64,000 nucleotides of DNA from the NCBI RefSeq assembly GCF_000740675.1, contig NZ_JPXI01000042.1:248001-312000 (forward strand), in the 5' to 3' direction. The notes under the pieces are model-generated. The model was not told the DNA's origin. It searched no databases and saw only the letters and a program-made list of their open reading frames with translations. Shown one piece after another: positions 53,623 through 64,000 of the stretch. The stretch comes from Massilia sp. BSC265 (GTDB lineage Bacteria; Pseudomonadota; Gammaproteobacteria; Burkholderiales; Burkholderiaceae_D). The position numbers and the translations under genes were made by a program. Positions within the stretch are counted from its first letter, which is position 1. The number at the start of each line of letters is the position of its first letter.

Positions 53623-53655
53623 CCCGGGCTCGCCTGCAAGCTGTAAATCAAGCCT

Positions 53656-53853
53656 TCAGGCGAGCGCTTCTTTCGCGGCTTCTTCCGGCGTCAGGCCGTC
53701 GTAGAACTGGTCGGTAAACCATTCGATCTGCTCTTCGATATGGTCCTGGGCCTGCCTGACGGTGGCGCCGCCGGCGACCAGGAATTTCTCCACTTCGGTA
53801 CACCACTGGATGAATGCGAGCGTCTCTTCATCCAGTTCTTCTTTCTTTGCCAT
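53656..53853 (-). CDS. Small hypothetical protein, possible conserved acidic helix bundle
   Basis: Protein of 65 residues that I cannot assign. It is acidic and helical: AKKEELDEETLAFIQWCTEV, GGATVRQAQDHIEEQIEWF, YDGLTPEEAAKEALA. The start at 53853 is chosen because an AGGAACCGG stretch precedes it and the upstream part of the open frame has no protein-like character. It lies between the MCP gene, with which it converges, and the GH3 gene, from which it diverges. Confidence 0.65.
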   Translation of the reverse strand: MAKKEELDEETLAFIQWCTEVEKFLVAGGATVRQAQDHIEEQIEWFTDQFYDGLTPEEAAKEALA

Positions 53854-54012
53854 TCCGGTTCCTGTACTTGCGTTGTCGGCCGGTCGATGTGATCGGCTTC
53901 CGGGCATTCTAACGTAGGCACCCGGGCGGCCGTCGTGCATCGGGCTTGATACCAATTCGTATATCGGCAGGCAATAAAAAGTTATTGGTCCCTCGATAAG
54001 GTCTTGCCGCAG

Positions 54013-54031
54013 GATGTTAGCGCAATCATTG
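54013..54031 (-). promoter_or_regulatory. Operator-like site upstream of GH3, shared with the GH115 gene
   Basis: On the minus strand this reads CAATGATTGCGCTAACATC, identical over 19 bp with 32943-32961 before GH115. The dyad-like core is at 54015-54028. It lies 22 bp before the GH3 start codon, between it and an A/T-rich stretch that may hold the promoter. Confidence 0.65.
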
Positions 54032-54053
54032 TGTTGCTCCAAGAGGAGACACC

Positions 54054-55525
54054 ATGCGAAAACAGAAAACCGGGACCATTGGTCGTGCAGGGGCTGTGCT
54101 GATCCTGGCGACGGCGATTCCCGCCCTCGTCCAGGCTGCCGACGTGCGGGCCGATGCAGAAACGCGCGCCCGGACACTCGTGGCGCGGATGACGATGGAC
54201 GAAAAAATCGGCCAGCTGCTCAACGTGGCCCCCGCCTTGCCGCGGCTGGGAATTCCCGCCTATAACTGGTGGACCGAGTCGCTGCACGGGGCGATGGGCC
54301 CCGTGCCGACCACGAACTTCCCGGAACCCATCGGGCTGGCAGCCAGCTTCGATGCGTCTCTCGTGCACGGGGTCGCCGCCGCGATCAGTGTCGAGGTGCG
54401 CGCCCTGCACACGCTGGGACGCCAGACCGGGCGCCTGGGACGCATCGGTACCGGCCTGAATACGTGGTCGCCGAACATCAACATCTTCCGCGATCCCCGC
54501 TGGGGGCGCGGCCAGCAAACCTATGGCGAAGATCCGCACCTGACGGCGGTGCTGGGCATTTCCTATATCCAGGGCATGCAGGGACCGAACCCGGATTTGC
54601 CGCATGTGATCGCCACGCCGAAGCACTTCGCGGTGCACGGCGGGCCCGAATCGACGCGCCATTCGGCAGACGTGCACGTATCGAAGCACGATCTCGACGA
54701 CACCTACCTGCCCGCCTTCCGCGCAGCCATTGTCGATGCCAAAGCAGGATCGATCATGTGCGCCTACAACCGCGTGAACGGCCAGCCCGCCTGCGGCAGC
54801 GGACTCCTGATGCAGGATGTCCTGCGCGGCGCATGGGGCTTCAAGGGCTATGTGGTGTCCGATTGCGATGCGGTGACCGATATTTCGGAGCATTACAAAT
54901 ACGCGCCGGATCCCGCCGCGGCGGTGGCCGTGGCCCTGAAGGCCGGCACCGACAACGAATGCAGCACGAAGACCTTGGGCGCACTGGGCGACATCCAGGA
55001 CCTGGGCAAGCGTCACCGGGAGGCCTGGCAGCGCGGCCTCATCGGCATGGACGACATCGACCGGGCGCTGGTGCGGCTGTTCTCCGCGCGCTATCGCAAC
55101 GGCGACCTCGCGGGACTTCCCCAGCGCGACCGCAAGGCCGTTCCGCTCAGCGCGATCAACACGGCGGCGCACCAGGAACTGGCGCTGCAGGCCGCCGATT
55201 ATTCGAAGTGGGGCGAGCCGCTGAAGCTGAGCGAGGTCCGGCTCGAGAAGGGGCAGCGCTATCCCGTGCGCTTCCATGCCGAGACGGGCTCCACCGGCGT
55301 ACCCGGCCTGTACTGGAAACGCATCTCGCTTGACGCCGAGGCCGACTTCAAGGCCGGGACCCTGGATGCCGACGTCATCGTTGCCGTGGTCGGCCTGACG
55401 GCCGACCTGGAAGGCGAGGAGATGGCGGTGAAGACCGGAAGACGACCACCAGCACCGGATGGTTCGACGCCTTTGTACGCTGGCTGGACATGCACGGCTA
55501 CCTGAAGCCGAAAAAGGGCGTGTAA
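54054..55525 (+). pseudogene. Glycoside hydrolase family 3 (beta-xylosidase type), internally deleted
   Basis: The first about 380 codons are a clear exported GH3 N-terminal domain: signal peptide at 1-28, MTMDEKIGQLLNVAPALPRL, YNWWTESLHGAMGP, NIFRDPRWGRGQQTYGEDP, VIATPKHFAVHGGPESTRH, MCAYNRVNGQPACGS and nucleophile Asp270 in YVVSDCDAV. Near 55200 the reading jumps from ALQAAD to YSKWGEPLKLSEVRLEKGQ, skipping the first part of the C-terminal domain and much of a PA14-like insert. The text then runs to VAVVGLTADLEGEE and stops matching near 55440, followed by a TGA at 55503. In another frame 27 residues from an unknown protein (WFDAFVRWLDMHGYLKPK) end at 55525. The length is about half of the usual 880 residues. 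Likely inactive. Confidence 0.8.
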
Positions 55526-55544
55526 AGCGTGAACGCTGCCCGCC

Positions 55545-56162
55545 TTACCACTTGCAGCCGTGGTCCTTCTTGTCCATCATGAGGTACAGCGGTGCCAGCA
55601 CGCCGCCTGGAATCCCGTCCTTGCAATCGCGGCGCTTCGCTTTGCTGATGGCTTTTGCCAGCTTCGATTCCGTTTCCAGCGGCGGGTCGGGAAATTGCGC
55701 GTTCGCATTTCCTTCACGGCCCAGCTTGGTTTGACCGGCCAATTGCCGCGCTGTTTGCTTGGCGGAATTTACGTTGAACTGCGGCGTATCGTTCCGGACC
55801 GACGCGGATGCCGGCTCCTCTACCTGCTGCACCACGAAGGCTTCGGGCGCGGCGTTCGGCTGGGGTGCGGCGGGTACGGCGATCACGGGTTTCGGTGTCG
55901 ACCTACGGGCGCTACGGGGCGCTGCCGGTTCGCTGCGCCGTGCCGGTGCCGGCTCGATACGCAGCGGCGCCGGCGGCGCGATCCGCACAGTAATGGAAGA
56001 GGGCGCTTCAGGCTCGACAGGGGGCAGGGACGGTCCGGTGTTGCGATAGGCAAACAGCAAGAGAATGTGCACGGCCGCGGACACCCCGACGCCGAGGAGG
56101 AAGCGTTGGTTCCCCTGCATCATGCCTGGATTGCCGCGGTAAGGTACTGTCAAACTCATCAT
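55545..56162 (-). CDS. Hypothetical single-pass protein with TonB-like layout
   Basis: Protein of 205 residues. One membrane helix at about 20-40 (FLLGVGVSAAVHILLLFAYR) is followed by a Pro/Ala-rich periplasmic stretch (50-120). The C-terminus has KLAKAISKAKRRDCKDGIPG followed by GVLAPLYLMMDKKDHGCKW, with two cysteines that could bond. The N-terminal layout resembles TonB or energy-transducer proteins, but no TonB C-terminal domain or exbBD genes are present. I believe the cysteine-bearing tail is conserved in related bacteria; its function is unknown. Confidence 0.65.
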   Translation of the reverse strand: MMSLTVPYRGNPGMMQGNQRFLLGVGVSAAVHILLLFAYRNTGPSLPPVEPEAPSSITVRIAPPAPLRIEPAPARRSEPAAPRSARRSTPKPVIAVPAAPQPNAAPEAFVVQQVEEPASASVRNDTPQFNVNSAKQTARQLAGQTKLGREGNANAQFPDPPLETESKLAKAISKAKRRDCKDGIPGGVLAPLYLMMDKKDHGCKW

Positions 56163-56221
56163 GTTCTTGGCTGGATTGTTGTCGCAGAATACGACAACAG
56201 TCCTTAATTTAGCCTGAAACC

Positions 56222-56250
56222 TTGACCAAGCTATGCTGACGGGTTATGAT
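56222..56250 (+). promoter_or_regulatory. Sigma-70 promoter of tRNA-Pro
   Basis: The -35 TTGACC (56222-56227) and -10 TATGAT (56245-56250) are 17 bp apart. The expected start is within 10 bp of the tRNA 5' end. Confidence 0.75.
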
Positions 56251-56259
56251 TCTTCTCCT

Positions 56260-56336
<77 letters not shown>

Positions 56337-56347
56337 GCATGAAGGAA

Positions 56348-56378
56348 AAGGCCGACAGTGAAAACTGCCGGCCTTTTT
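56348..56378 (+). terminator. Terminator after tRNA-Pro
   Basis: Stem AAGGCCGACAGT (56348-56359) pairs with ACTGCCGGCCTT (56364-56375) with one mismatch around GAAA, followed by further T. Confidence 0.85.
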
Positions 56379-56396
56379 CGTTTTGGGTCCTAGGGT

Positions 56397-56492
56397 GGTC
56401 GGCTTGCCGACCGCGCGTTCGACCAGCAGCAAGATCATGGATGCAGCATTCATCCGCTAACTATCACCGCGTGGGCGGGAAGACCCGCCCAC
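56397..56492. repeat. Two palindromes between the tRNA terminator and mvaB
   Basis: GGTCGGC-TT-GCCGACC (56397-56412) and GTGGGCGGG-AAGA-CCCGCCCAC (56471-56492) are perfect hairpins. The second stands 8 bp beyond the mvaB stop on the minus-strand side and may end that transcript, but it lacks a T run, so it could be a dispersed intergenic palindrome. No other copy was noticed in the window. Confidence 0.55.
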
Positions 56493-56500
56493 CCTACAGG

Positions 56501-57430
56501 TCAACCGGCGCGCTTCGCCGCGATGGCATTCCCCGCCCGGCTCGCGCCCTTGCGGCCCAGCTGCTGCGAAATAAACTGCCCCGCATCCACCACCTGGTCG
56601 AGGTCGATGCCGGTCTCGATGCCCAAGCCGTTCATCAGGTAAATCACGTCTTCGGTGGCGACGTTGCCAGTCGCGCCCTTCGCATATGGGCAGCCGCCCA
56701 GTCCCGATACCGACGAGTGGAAGATCGCCACGCCGACTTCCATCGCCGCGTAGATATTGGCCAGCGCCTGGCCATAAGTATCGTGGAAGTGGCCGGACAA
56801 ACGTTCCAGCGGGAACTCCTGCGCCGCACGCAGCATCACGGCCTGGGTCTTGCGCGCGGTCGAGACGCCGATGGTGTCTGCGATGTCGATTTCGTCGCAG
56901 CCGAGGTCGCGCATGCGGCGCACCACGTCGGCCACCGCATCCAGCGGCACCTCGCCCTGGTAGGGGCAGCCGAAGGCCGTGCTGATCGAGCCGCGCAGGC
57001 GCAGGCCATTCGCCTTGGCGGCCTTCGCCACCGGCTCGAAGCGGGCGATCGATTCGGCGATCGAGCAGTTGATGTTCTTCTGCGAGAAGGCTTCCGAGGC
57101 CGAACCGAAGATGACCACTTCATCCGCCCTGGCAAGCAGCGCCGCCTCGAAGCCCTGCATGTTCGGGGTCAGCGCCGAATAGATCGTGCCCGGCAGGCGT
57201 TCGATGCCGGCCATGACCTCGCTGCTCGTGGCCATCTGCGGCACCCACTTCGGCGAGACGAAGGACGCCGCCTCGACGTTGGCAAAGCCCGCGCGTGCGA
57301 GGCGGTTCACCAGTTCGATTTTTACCTCGGCGGACAGCGCCTCCTTCTCGTTCTGCAGGCCGTCGCGCGGCCCCACTTCGACAATCTTGACCTTTTTCGG
57401 CAGGCTGGCTTGCTGGTTCATTCTCTTCAA
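56501..57430 (-). CDS. mvaB: Hydroxymethylglutaryl-CoA lyase
   Basis: Splits HMG-CoA into acetoacetate and acetyl-CoA, the last step of leucine breakdown (LiuE). The protein has 309 residues with a TIM barrel. Marks are KIVEVGPRDGLQNEKEALSA at the N-terminus, AASFVSPKWVPQMATS, CDEIDIADTIGVSTA, HFHDTYGQALANI, and the catalytic cysteine in VSGLGGCPYAKGATGNVATE. The start overlaps the ghrA stop as ATGA, and it is the last gene of the minus-strand run from bioA. Confidence 0.95.
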   Translation of the reverse strand: MKRMNQQASLPKKVKIVEVGPRDGLQNEKEALSAEVKIELVNRLARAGFANVEAASFVSPKWVPQMATSSEVMAGIERLPGTIYSALTPNMQGFEAALLARADEVVIFGSASEAFSQKNINCSIAESIARFEPVAKAAKANGLRLRGSISTAFGCPYQGEVPLDAVADVVRRMRDLGCDEIDIADTIGVSTARKTQAVMLRAAQEFPLERLSGHFHDTYGQALANIYAAMEVGVAIFHSSVSGLGGCPYAKGATGNVATEDVIYLMNGLGIETGIDLDQVVDAGQFISQQLGRKGASRAGNAIAAKRAG

Positions 57431-58356
57431 TATCCTAGGTCGCGGTCGACGATATCGTCGACGGGTTGGCCGCTCTCCAGCTTCGCGATCTTGTCGGCGA
57501 TCTGGAGCACGGCGTCGCGGCGCACGGTAAGCGCCGAGATATGCGGGGTGATGCTGATGCGCGGCTCGTTCCAGAAGGGGTGGGGCGCCGGCAGCGGCTC
57601 GTGGCGGAACACGTCGAGGGTGGCGCCGGCAATGTGACCGGAGCGGATCAGCGTCATCAGGTCGGGCTCGGCCAGGATGGCGCCGCGCGAGACGTTGATC
57701 AGGTAGGCGCCCGGCTGCAGCTTGCCCAGATTGTGGCGGTCGAGCAGGTTGGCCGTCTCGGGCGTGAGCGGCAGCATGCAGACCAGCACGCGGGTGCCGC
57801 GCAGAAATGAATCCAGAGCGTCAGCGCCGTGGAAACACTCTACTCCAGGGATGTCCTTGGGCGTGCGGCTCCAGCCGCGCACCGGAAAGCCGAACAGGCG
57901 CATCGCCTCGACCACCGCCAGGCCGAGCTTGCCCAAGCCCATGATCCCGACCGTGAATTCTTCCTTGGGCGTGAGCGGCAGCGGGTCCCAGACGCCGTGG
58001 CGCGCCTGCTGCTCATAGTCGTCGAAGTGGCGGTAATAACGCAGCACGGCATGCGTCACGTACTCCGCCATCTGCACGCCCATGCCGGCATCGCCCAGGC
58101 GTACGATCGGGACCGGCGGCAGCGCGTCACCCAGCTTGAGCAGGGCATCGACGCCGGCGCCCATCAGGAAGATCGCACGCACGTGCGCAAGCTGGTCCAG
58201 CAGGGCTGGCGTGGGGCTCCACAATATCGCGTAGTCGCAGGGCGGCAGGGTCGCGCCCTCCTTCCACCCGACGGTCTCCGCCTGCGGCATGACGGCGGCG
58301 AATTCGCGTGCCCATGGCTCGATGACGCCGTCTCCCCGGTACAGGAGTATGCGCAT
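57427..58356 (-). CDS. ghrA: Glyoxylate/hydroxypyruvate reductase A
   Basis: D-2-hydroxyacid dehydrogenase of 309 residues reducing glyoxylate and hydroxypyruvate. The nucleotide-binding motif is FTVGIMGLGKLGLAVVEAMR (about 134-153). Catalytic Arg and Glu lie in NVSRGAILAEPDLMTLI and TLDVFRHEPLP, and the His in SITPHISALT. It sits inside a leucine-degradation/biotin run, overlapping mvaB by 4 bp and standing 42 bp behind mccA. Its place in leucine catabolism is unclear; a related 2-hydroxyacid step is possible. Confidence 0.9.
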   Translation of the reverse strand: MRILLYRGDGVIEPWAREFAAVMPQAETVGWKEGATLPPCDYAILWSPTPALLDQLAHVRAIFLMGAGVDALLKLGDALPPVPIVRLGDAGMGVQMAEYVTHAVLRYYRHFDDYEQQARHGVWDPLPLTPKEEFTVGIMGLGKLGLAVVEAMRLFGFPVRGWSRTPKDIPGVECFHGADALDSFLRGTRVLVCMLPLTPETANLLDRHNLGKLQPGAYLINVSRGAILAEPDLMTLIRSGHIAGATLDVFRHEPLPAPHPFWNEPRISITPHISALTVRRDAVLQIADKIAKLESGQPVDDIVDRDLGY

Positions 58357-58398
58357 GTCTCCCCCTCTTTATTCTTGTGTTGGTGTTACGCCGCCCTG

Positions 58399-60429
<2,031 letters not shown>

Positions 60430-60508
60430 GCGTTTGTCTTTCGCTTCTGGTTGTTCGAATAGGTTCTTTGCGGCCGTGTCTCCCCGGCCGCATGCAGGGC
60501 TGTGCTGT

Positions 60509-61540
60509 TCAGCAGCCGCAGGCCGCCTTCGGCGCCGAGTCCAGCGTTGCGGCGCGGGTCTTGAGTCCCAGCTTCTCGAGCAGCGCGCGGTCGTCGTCCG
60601 CTTCCGGGTTGCCGGTGGTGAGCAGCTTGTCGCCGTAGAAGATCGAGTTGGCGCCGGCCATGAAGCACATCGCCTGCACGGCTTCGCCCAGCTCGCGGCG
60701 GCCGGCAGACAGGCGCACGCGTGCCTGCGGCATGGTGATGCGGGCCACGGCGATGGTGCGCACGAACTCGATCGGGTCGAGCTTCTCGACACCGTGCAGC
60801 GGCGTGCCTTCGACCTGCACCAGGTGGTTGACCGGGACGGACTCCGGATACGGGTTCAGGTTGGCCAGCTGGGCGATCAGGCCGGCGCGCTGCTCGCGCG
60901 TCTCGCCCATGCCCACGATGCCGCCACAGCAGACCTTCAGGCCGGCGCTGCGCACGCGGCCCAGCGTGTCCAGGCGGTCCTGGTACTCGCGGGTCGAGAT
61001 CACGTTGTCATAAAAATCCGGTGCGGTATCGATGTTGTGGTTGTAGTAGTCCAGGCCCGCGTTCTTGAGCTGCTCGGCCTGGCCTTCTTCCAGCATGCCG
61101 AGGGTGGCGCAGGTTTCCATGCCGAGGGCCTTCACTTCGCGCACCATGGCTTCGACCTTCTCCATGTCGCGTTCCTTCGGGCTGCGCCATGCCGCGCCCA
61201 TGCAGAAGCGGGTGGCGCCGCTGGCCTTGGCCTGGCGCGCCGCGTCCAGCACCGTGTCGAGGTCGAGGATCTTCTTGGCTTCGACGCCGGTGTCGTAGCG
61301 CGCGGCCTGCGGGCAGTAGCCGCAGTCTTCTTCGCAGCCGCCGGTCTTGATCGACAGCAGGGTGGCCAGCTCGACGTCGCCGTCGGGGAAATTCGCGCGG
61401 TGCGCCTGCTGTGCACGGAACATCAGGTCATTGAAAGGCAGCTCGAACAGGGCCAGCACGTCGGCTAGCGGCCAGGTGACGTTTTCAGGCTGCTTGATGG
61501 CGACTGGGCGGTGCAGAGCAACGGTATTCGATTGGGACAT
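60509..61540 (-). CDS. bioB: Biotin synthase BioB
   Basis: Radical SAM enzyme that inserts sulfur into dethiobiotin. The protein has 343 residues. The SAM cluster uses Cys69, Cys73 and Cys76 in [19 protein letters not shown]. Other marks are [59 protein letters not shown] and [20 protein letters not shown]. It lies 11 bp behind bioD and 79 bp before mccA on the same strand. Confidence 0.97.
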   Translation of the reverse strand: MSQSNTVALHRPVAIKQPENVTWPLADVLALFELPFNDLMFRAQQAHRANFPDGDVELATLLSIKTGGCEEDCGYCPQAARYDTGVEAKKILDLDTVLDAARQAKASGATRFCMGAAWRSPKERDMEKVEAMVREVKALGMETCATLGMLEEGQAEQLKNAGLDYYNHNIDTAPDFYDNVISTREYQDRLDTLGRVRSAGLKVCCGGIVGMGETREQRAGLIAQLANLNPYPESVPVNHLVQVEGTPLHGVEKLDPIEFVRTIAVARITMPQARVRLSAGRRELGEAVQAMCFMAGANSIFYGDKLLTTGNPEADDDRALLEKLGLKTRAATLDSAPKAACGC

Positions 61541-61551
61541 CTTGGTTTTCC

Positions 61552-62376
61552 TTAGGTCTGGACACGCGGGGAATGCCAGCCCGGCAGTCCCGCGAGGTCG
61601 ATATATTCTGCGGCGGCTTGCGCCGTCGGGTTCTCCAGGCGGGGCACGTGGCCCAGCAGCGGCGCCGGAATGCGTTGTTCCAGCGCGTCGATGTTTTCGC
61701 GCTCGAAGCGCATGTTCGGGTCGACCGTGTTGGCAACCCAGCCGGCCAGCACCAGGCCACGGGATACGATGGCCTCCACGGTCAGCAGCGCGTGGCTGAT
61801 GCAGCCCAGGCGCAGGCCCACCACCAGGATCACCGGCAGGTTGAGCTGCGAGGCCAGGTCGGCACTGTCGAAATCGTCATTGAAGGGAACGCGGAAACCG
61901 CCCACGCCTTCGACCACGACGGCATCCGAGGCCGCATGGATTTCGGTATAGGCGGCCAGGATCGGCACCGGCTCGATGGTCACGCCCTCGAGCGCGGCGG
62001 CGATGTGCGGCGCGGCCGGTTCCTTCAGCATGAAGGGGGTCGTGATGCTGGATGGCAGGTGCACGTTGCCGGCGGCGCGCAGCATGTCGGCGTCTTCGTT
62101 GTGCAGCTCGCCGTCACGCATCTCGGCCCCGGCCGCGACCGGTTTCATGCCGCAGGCGCGGCGCCCGCTTGCCGCCAGCTTGTGCAGGATCGCGGCCGAG
62201 ATGAGCGTCTTGCCGATCTCGGTGTCGGTGCCGGTGACGAAGCAGCAGAAGCGCGAGGGAATGCCTTCGGCTGCCAGCGCATCCGGTTTCGGGTCGGTGG
62301 CCGGGGGCGTTTTCTTCGGTGCGCTGACGACTGGCGTCACCGCGACCGGCTGCTCGGGTTCGTTCAGATTCTTCAT
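61552..62376 (-). CDS. bioD: Dethiobiotin synthetase BioD
   Basis: ATP-dependent carboxylase closing the ureido ring of dethiobiotin. The protein has 274 residues. The P-loop is [20 protein letters not shown] (about 45-64), then [29 protein letters not shown] and [20 protein letters not shown]. About 40 extra residues at the N-terminus, Pro/Ala/Thr-rich, precede the usual start of the family. The start overlaps the bioF stop as ATGA. Confidence 0.95.
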   Translation of the reverse strand: MKNLNEPEQPVAVTPVVSAPKKTPPATDPKPDALAAEGIPSRFCCFVTGTDTEIGKTLISAAILHKLAASGRRACGMKPVAAGAEMRDGELHNEDADMLRAAGNVHLPSSITTPFMLKEPAAPHIAAALEGVTIEPVPILAAYTEIHAASDAVVVEGVGGFRVPFNDDFDSADLASQLNLPVILVVGLRLGCISHALLTVEAIVSRGLVLAGWVANTVDPNMRFERENIDALEQRIPAPLLGHVPRLENPTAQAAAEYIDLAGLPGWHSPRVQT

Positions 62377-63563
62377 GCGGTGGCCCTTTCCAGTTCGTTC
62401 AGCGTGCTTGCAAGCTGCGCCACCTCGTCATGGGTGTGCGCGGCCGACAGCGTCACGCGCAGGCGCGCCGTGCCCGGCGCCACGGTCGGCGGACGGATCG
62501 CAGGCACCCACAGGCCCTGCTCGTGCAGGCCGGCGGCCACGCGCAGCGCGTCCTCGTTGCCGCCGATGATGAGCGGCTGGATCGCGGTGCTTGATGCCAG
62601 CAGCTGCCAGCGCCGGGGGCGCAGCGCATCCTGCAGGTGGTCCACCAGCGCGGCCAGGTGGGCGCGGCGGCGTACGCCTTCGCCGCCGCCGATGATATCA
62701 AGGCTGGCCTGCAACGCATGCGCCAGTGCCGGTGGCGCGGCGGTGGTGTAGATGTAGGGACGGGCGCGCTGCACCAGCAGCTCGATCACGCTGGCATGTG
62801 CGGCAATGAAGGCGCCGCCCACGCCGGCCGCCTTGCCGAGCGTGCCGATGTAGACCAGGTTTGCCGATGACAGCCCGAAATGCTCGAGGGCGCCGCGCCC
62901 CGTTTCGCCCAGCACGCCGAAACCATGGGCATCGTCCACCACCAGCCAGGCGCCGTGGTGTTCGCACAGCGCCAGCAATGCCGGCAGCGGCGCCAGGTTG
63001 CCGTCCATGCTGAAGACGCTGTCGGTGACGACGATCTTCGTGCCCGCCGTGCTGGCGCTGAGCTGCGCTTCGAGTGCGGCGACGTCGCCGTGCGGATACA
63101 CGCTGACACCCGCCTTGGCCAGGCGCGCGCCGTCGATCAGCGAAGCATGGTTCAGCGCCTCCGAAAAGATCTGCGCATCGGCATCGGCGCCGAGCGCGGT
63201 CAGCACCGCGAGGTTGGCCATGTAGCCGGTGCACAGGTAGAGCGCGCGCGCCTTCTCGATATACGGAGACATCCATTCGCCGAAGCGCTCTTCGAGCAGC
63301 GCGTGCGCGCGGCTGTGGCCGCTGACGAGGTGGGATGCGCCGCTGCCCGCGCCGTAGCGTTGCGCGCCTTCGCGCAGGGCCTCGACGATGGCAGGGTGCG
63401 CGGCCAGCCCCAGGTAGTCGTTGCTGCAGAAGGCCAGCATCTCGCGACCGTCGACGACCTGGCGTGGCGCGCAGGGACTGTCGGCCACGCGCAGGCGGCG
63501 CGCCAGGCTCTGCGCAGCAATGGCGTCGAGCTTGCGGTCGATGCTGGAGATCAGGTCCTTCAT
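62373..63563 (-). CDS. bioF: 8-amino-7-oxononanoate synthase BioF
   Basis: PLP enzyme joining pimeloyl thioester and alanine. The protein has 396 residues. Features are [40 protein letters not shown], the PLP Asp and His in [19 protein letters not shown], the Schiff-base lysine in [19 protein letters not shown] and [17 protein letters not shown]. The ATG at 63563 is 2 bp behind the bioA stop; a TTG at 63569 overlapping that stop is an alternative start. Confidence 0.95.
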   Translation of the reverse strand: MKDLISSIDRKLDAIAAQSLARRLRVADSPCAPRQVVDGREMLAFCSNDYLGLAAHPAIVEALREGAQRYGAGSGASHLVSGHSRAHALLEERFGEWMSPYIEKARALYLCTGYMANLAVLTALGADADAQIFSEALNHASLIDGARLAKAGVSVYPHGDVAALEAQLSASTAGTKIVVTDSVFSMDGNLAPLPALLALCEHHGAWLVVDDAHGFGVLGETGRGALEHFGLSSANLVYIGTLGKAAGVGGAFIAAHASVIELLVQRARPYIYTTAAPPALAHALQASLDIIGGGEGVRRRAHLAALVDHLQDALRPRRWQLLASSTAIQPLIIGGNEDALRVAAGLHEQGLWVPAIRPPTVAPGTARLRVTLSAAHTHDEVAQLASTLNELERATA

Positions 63564-63565
63564 GC

Positions 63566-64000
63566 TCAACCCGCCATCACCGATTCGAAGACCTTCTGCG
63601 TGCGCGCGGCCAGGCCGGCGACCTCCTCGTCGTCCAGCACGTATGGCGGCATCAGGTAGACCGTGCGGCCGATCGGGCGCAGCAGCAGTTCGTTCTCCAC
63701 CGCGGTGGTGAAGAAGCGGCGCGCAAAGGTCGAGGCGCGTGCCGGGTCCGGCTCCAGCGCGTCGAAGGCGAAGATCATGCCGCGCTGGCGGAAGTGATGG
63801 GCGCGCTCGTGCTCGGCCAGCGGCGCCAGCGCGATGGTCAGCTTGGTGGCCAGCTCGCGGTTGCGCATCAAGACATCGTCCTGCTCGAAGATTTCCAGCG
63901 TGGCCAGCGCCGCGCGGCAGGCCAGCGGGTTGCCGGTGTAGGAGTGCGAATGCAGGAAGCCGCGCGTGATGTCTTCGCTGTAGAAGGCCTGGTAGATGGC
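63566..64000 (-). CDS. bioA: Adenosylmethionine-8-amino-7-oxononanoate aminotransferase BioA, C-terminal part, cut by the window edge
   Basis: PLP aminotransferase converting KAPA to DAPA with SAM as amino donor. Only the last 144 codons are present. They contain the conserved [20 protein letters not shown] stretch and the C-terminal [32 protein letters not shown]. The gene runs past position 64000 and is followed directly by bioF, so the bio genes form an operon bioA-bioF-bioD-bioB. Confidence 0.93.
   Translation of the reverse strand, partial: AIYQAFYSEDITRGFLHSHSYTGNPLACRAALATLEIFEQDDVLMRNRELATKLTIALAPLAEHERAHHFRQRGMIFAFDALEPDPARASTFARRFFTTAVENELLLRPIGRTVYLMPPYVLDDEEVAGLAARTQKVFESVMAG

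Overview
The window is a stretch of bacterial chromosome from a high-GC betaproteobacterium. Several features point to the Oxalobacteraceae (Massilia/Telluria-like): codon use, the yraP-diaA-yraN-lpoA/rsmI block, ybeD-lipB-lipA, the bio genes, a type VI secretion system, GH115 and GH3 hemicellulases, PhoX and a 36H-type chemoreceptor. The genus is inferred, not proven. No insertion sequence, prophage, CRISPR array or rRNA was seen. There is one tRNA, tRNA-Pro(TGG).

Layout. 1-5.5 kb: edge of a type VI secretion locus, with tssK and a truncated vgrG on the minus strand divergent from tssE-tssF-tssG. 5.5-12 kb: a DUF2750 protein, a chimeric gene remnant, a YnfA membrane protein, a four-PAS hybrid histidine kinase, and phoX behind two overlapping PHO boxes. 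12-18 kb: argP/lysE exporter pair, nitronate monooxygenase, LysR regulator/quinone oxidoreductase pair, nfsB. 18-31 kb: small periplasmic and membrane proteins, a SRAP protein, a glutamine cyclotransferase, an SDR-DoxX/DUF2269/MDR operon, DUF808, an orphan ribbon-helix-helix protein, HU, an RhtB exporter, and a large FecR/DUF6600 protein with calcium-binding-like Asp repeats. 30.8-36 kb: ybeD-lipB-lipA, then a GH115 alpha-glucuronidase. 36-42 kb: two GlxA/FtrA-type AraC regulators with a rhodanese and a metallo-hydrolase, a SUV3-like helicase, a PaaI thioesterase. 42-46.6 kb: envelope block (tlpA-like, yraP-like, diaA/gmhA, yraN, lpoA, rsmI). 46.6-53.6 kb: a three-gene c-di-GMP/chemotaxis operon (globin-coupled GGDEF-EAL, MASE3-GGDEF-EAL, MCP) preceded by a perfect FNR-type box. 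54-55.5 kb: a deleted GH3 beta-xylosidase gene. 56-64 kb: tRNA-Pro, then a minus-strand run bioA-bioF-bioD-bioB-mccA-ghrA-mvaB that joins biotin synthesis to a biotin-dependent leucine-degradation enzyme.

Most notable signals. (1) An identical 19-bp, LacI-type operator-like motif lies just upstream of both hemicellulase genes, 21 kb apart and in opposite orientation. It suggests a xylan/glucuronoxylan regulon, and it survives upstream of the broken GH3 gene. (2) A perfect FNR-type site and a good sigma-70 promoter lie upstream of an oxygen-sensing (globin) c-di-GMP enzyme operon. (3) Four PHO-box repeats at exact 11-bp spacing lie upstream of phoX. (4) Three gene remnants all look like products of internal deletion. 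No wholly new multi-gene system stands out. The hemicellulose operator and the oxygen/c-di-GMP operon are the best leads.
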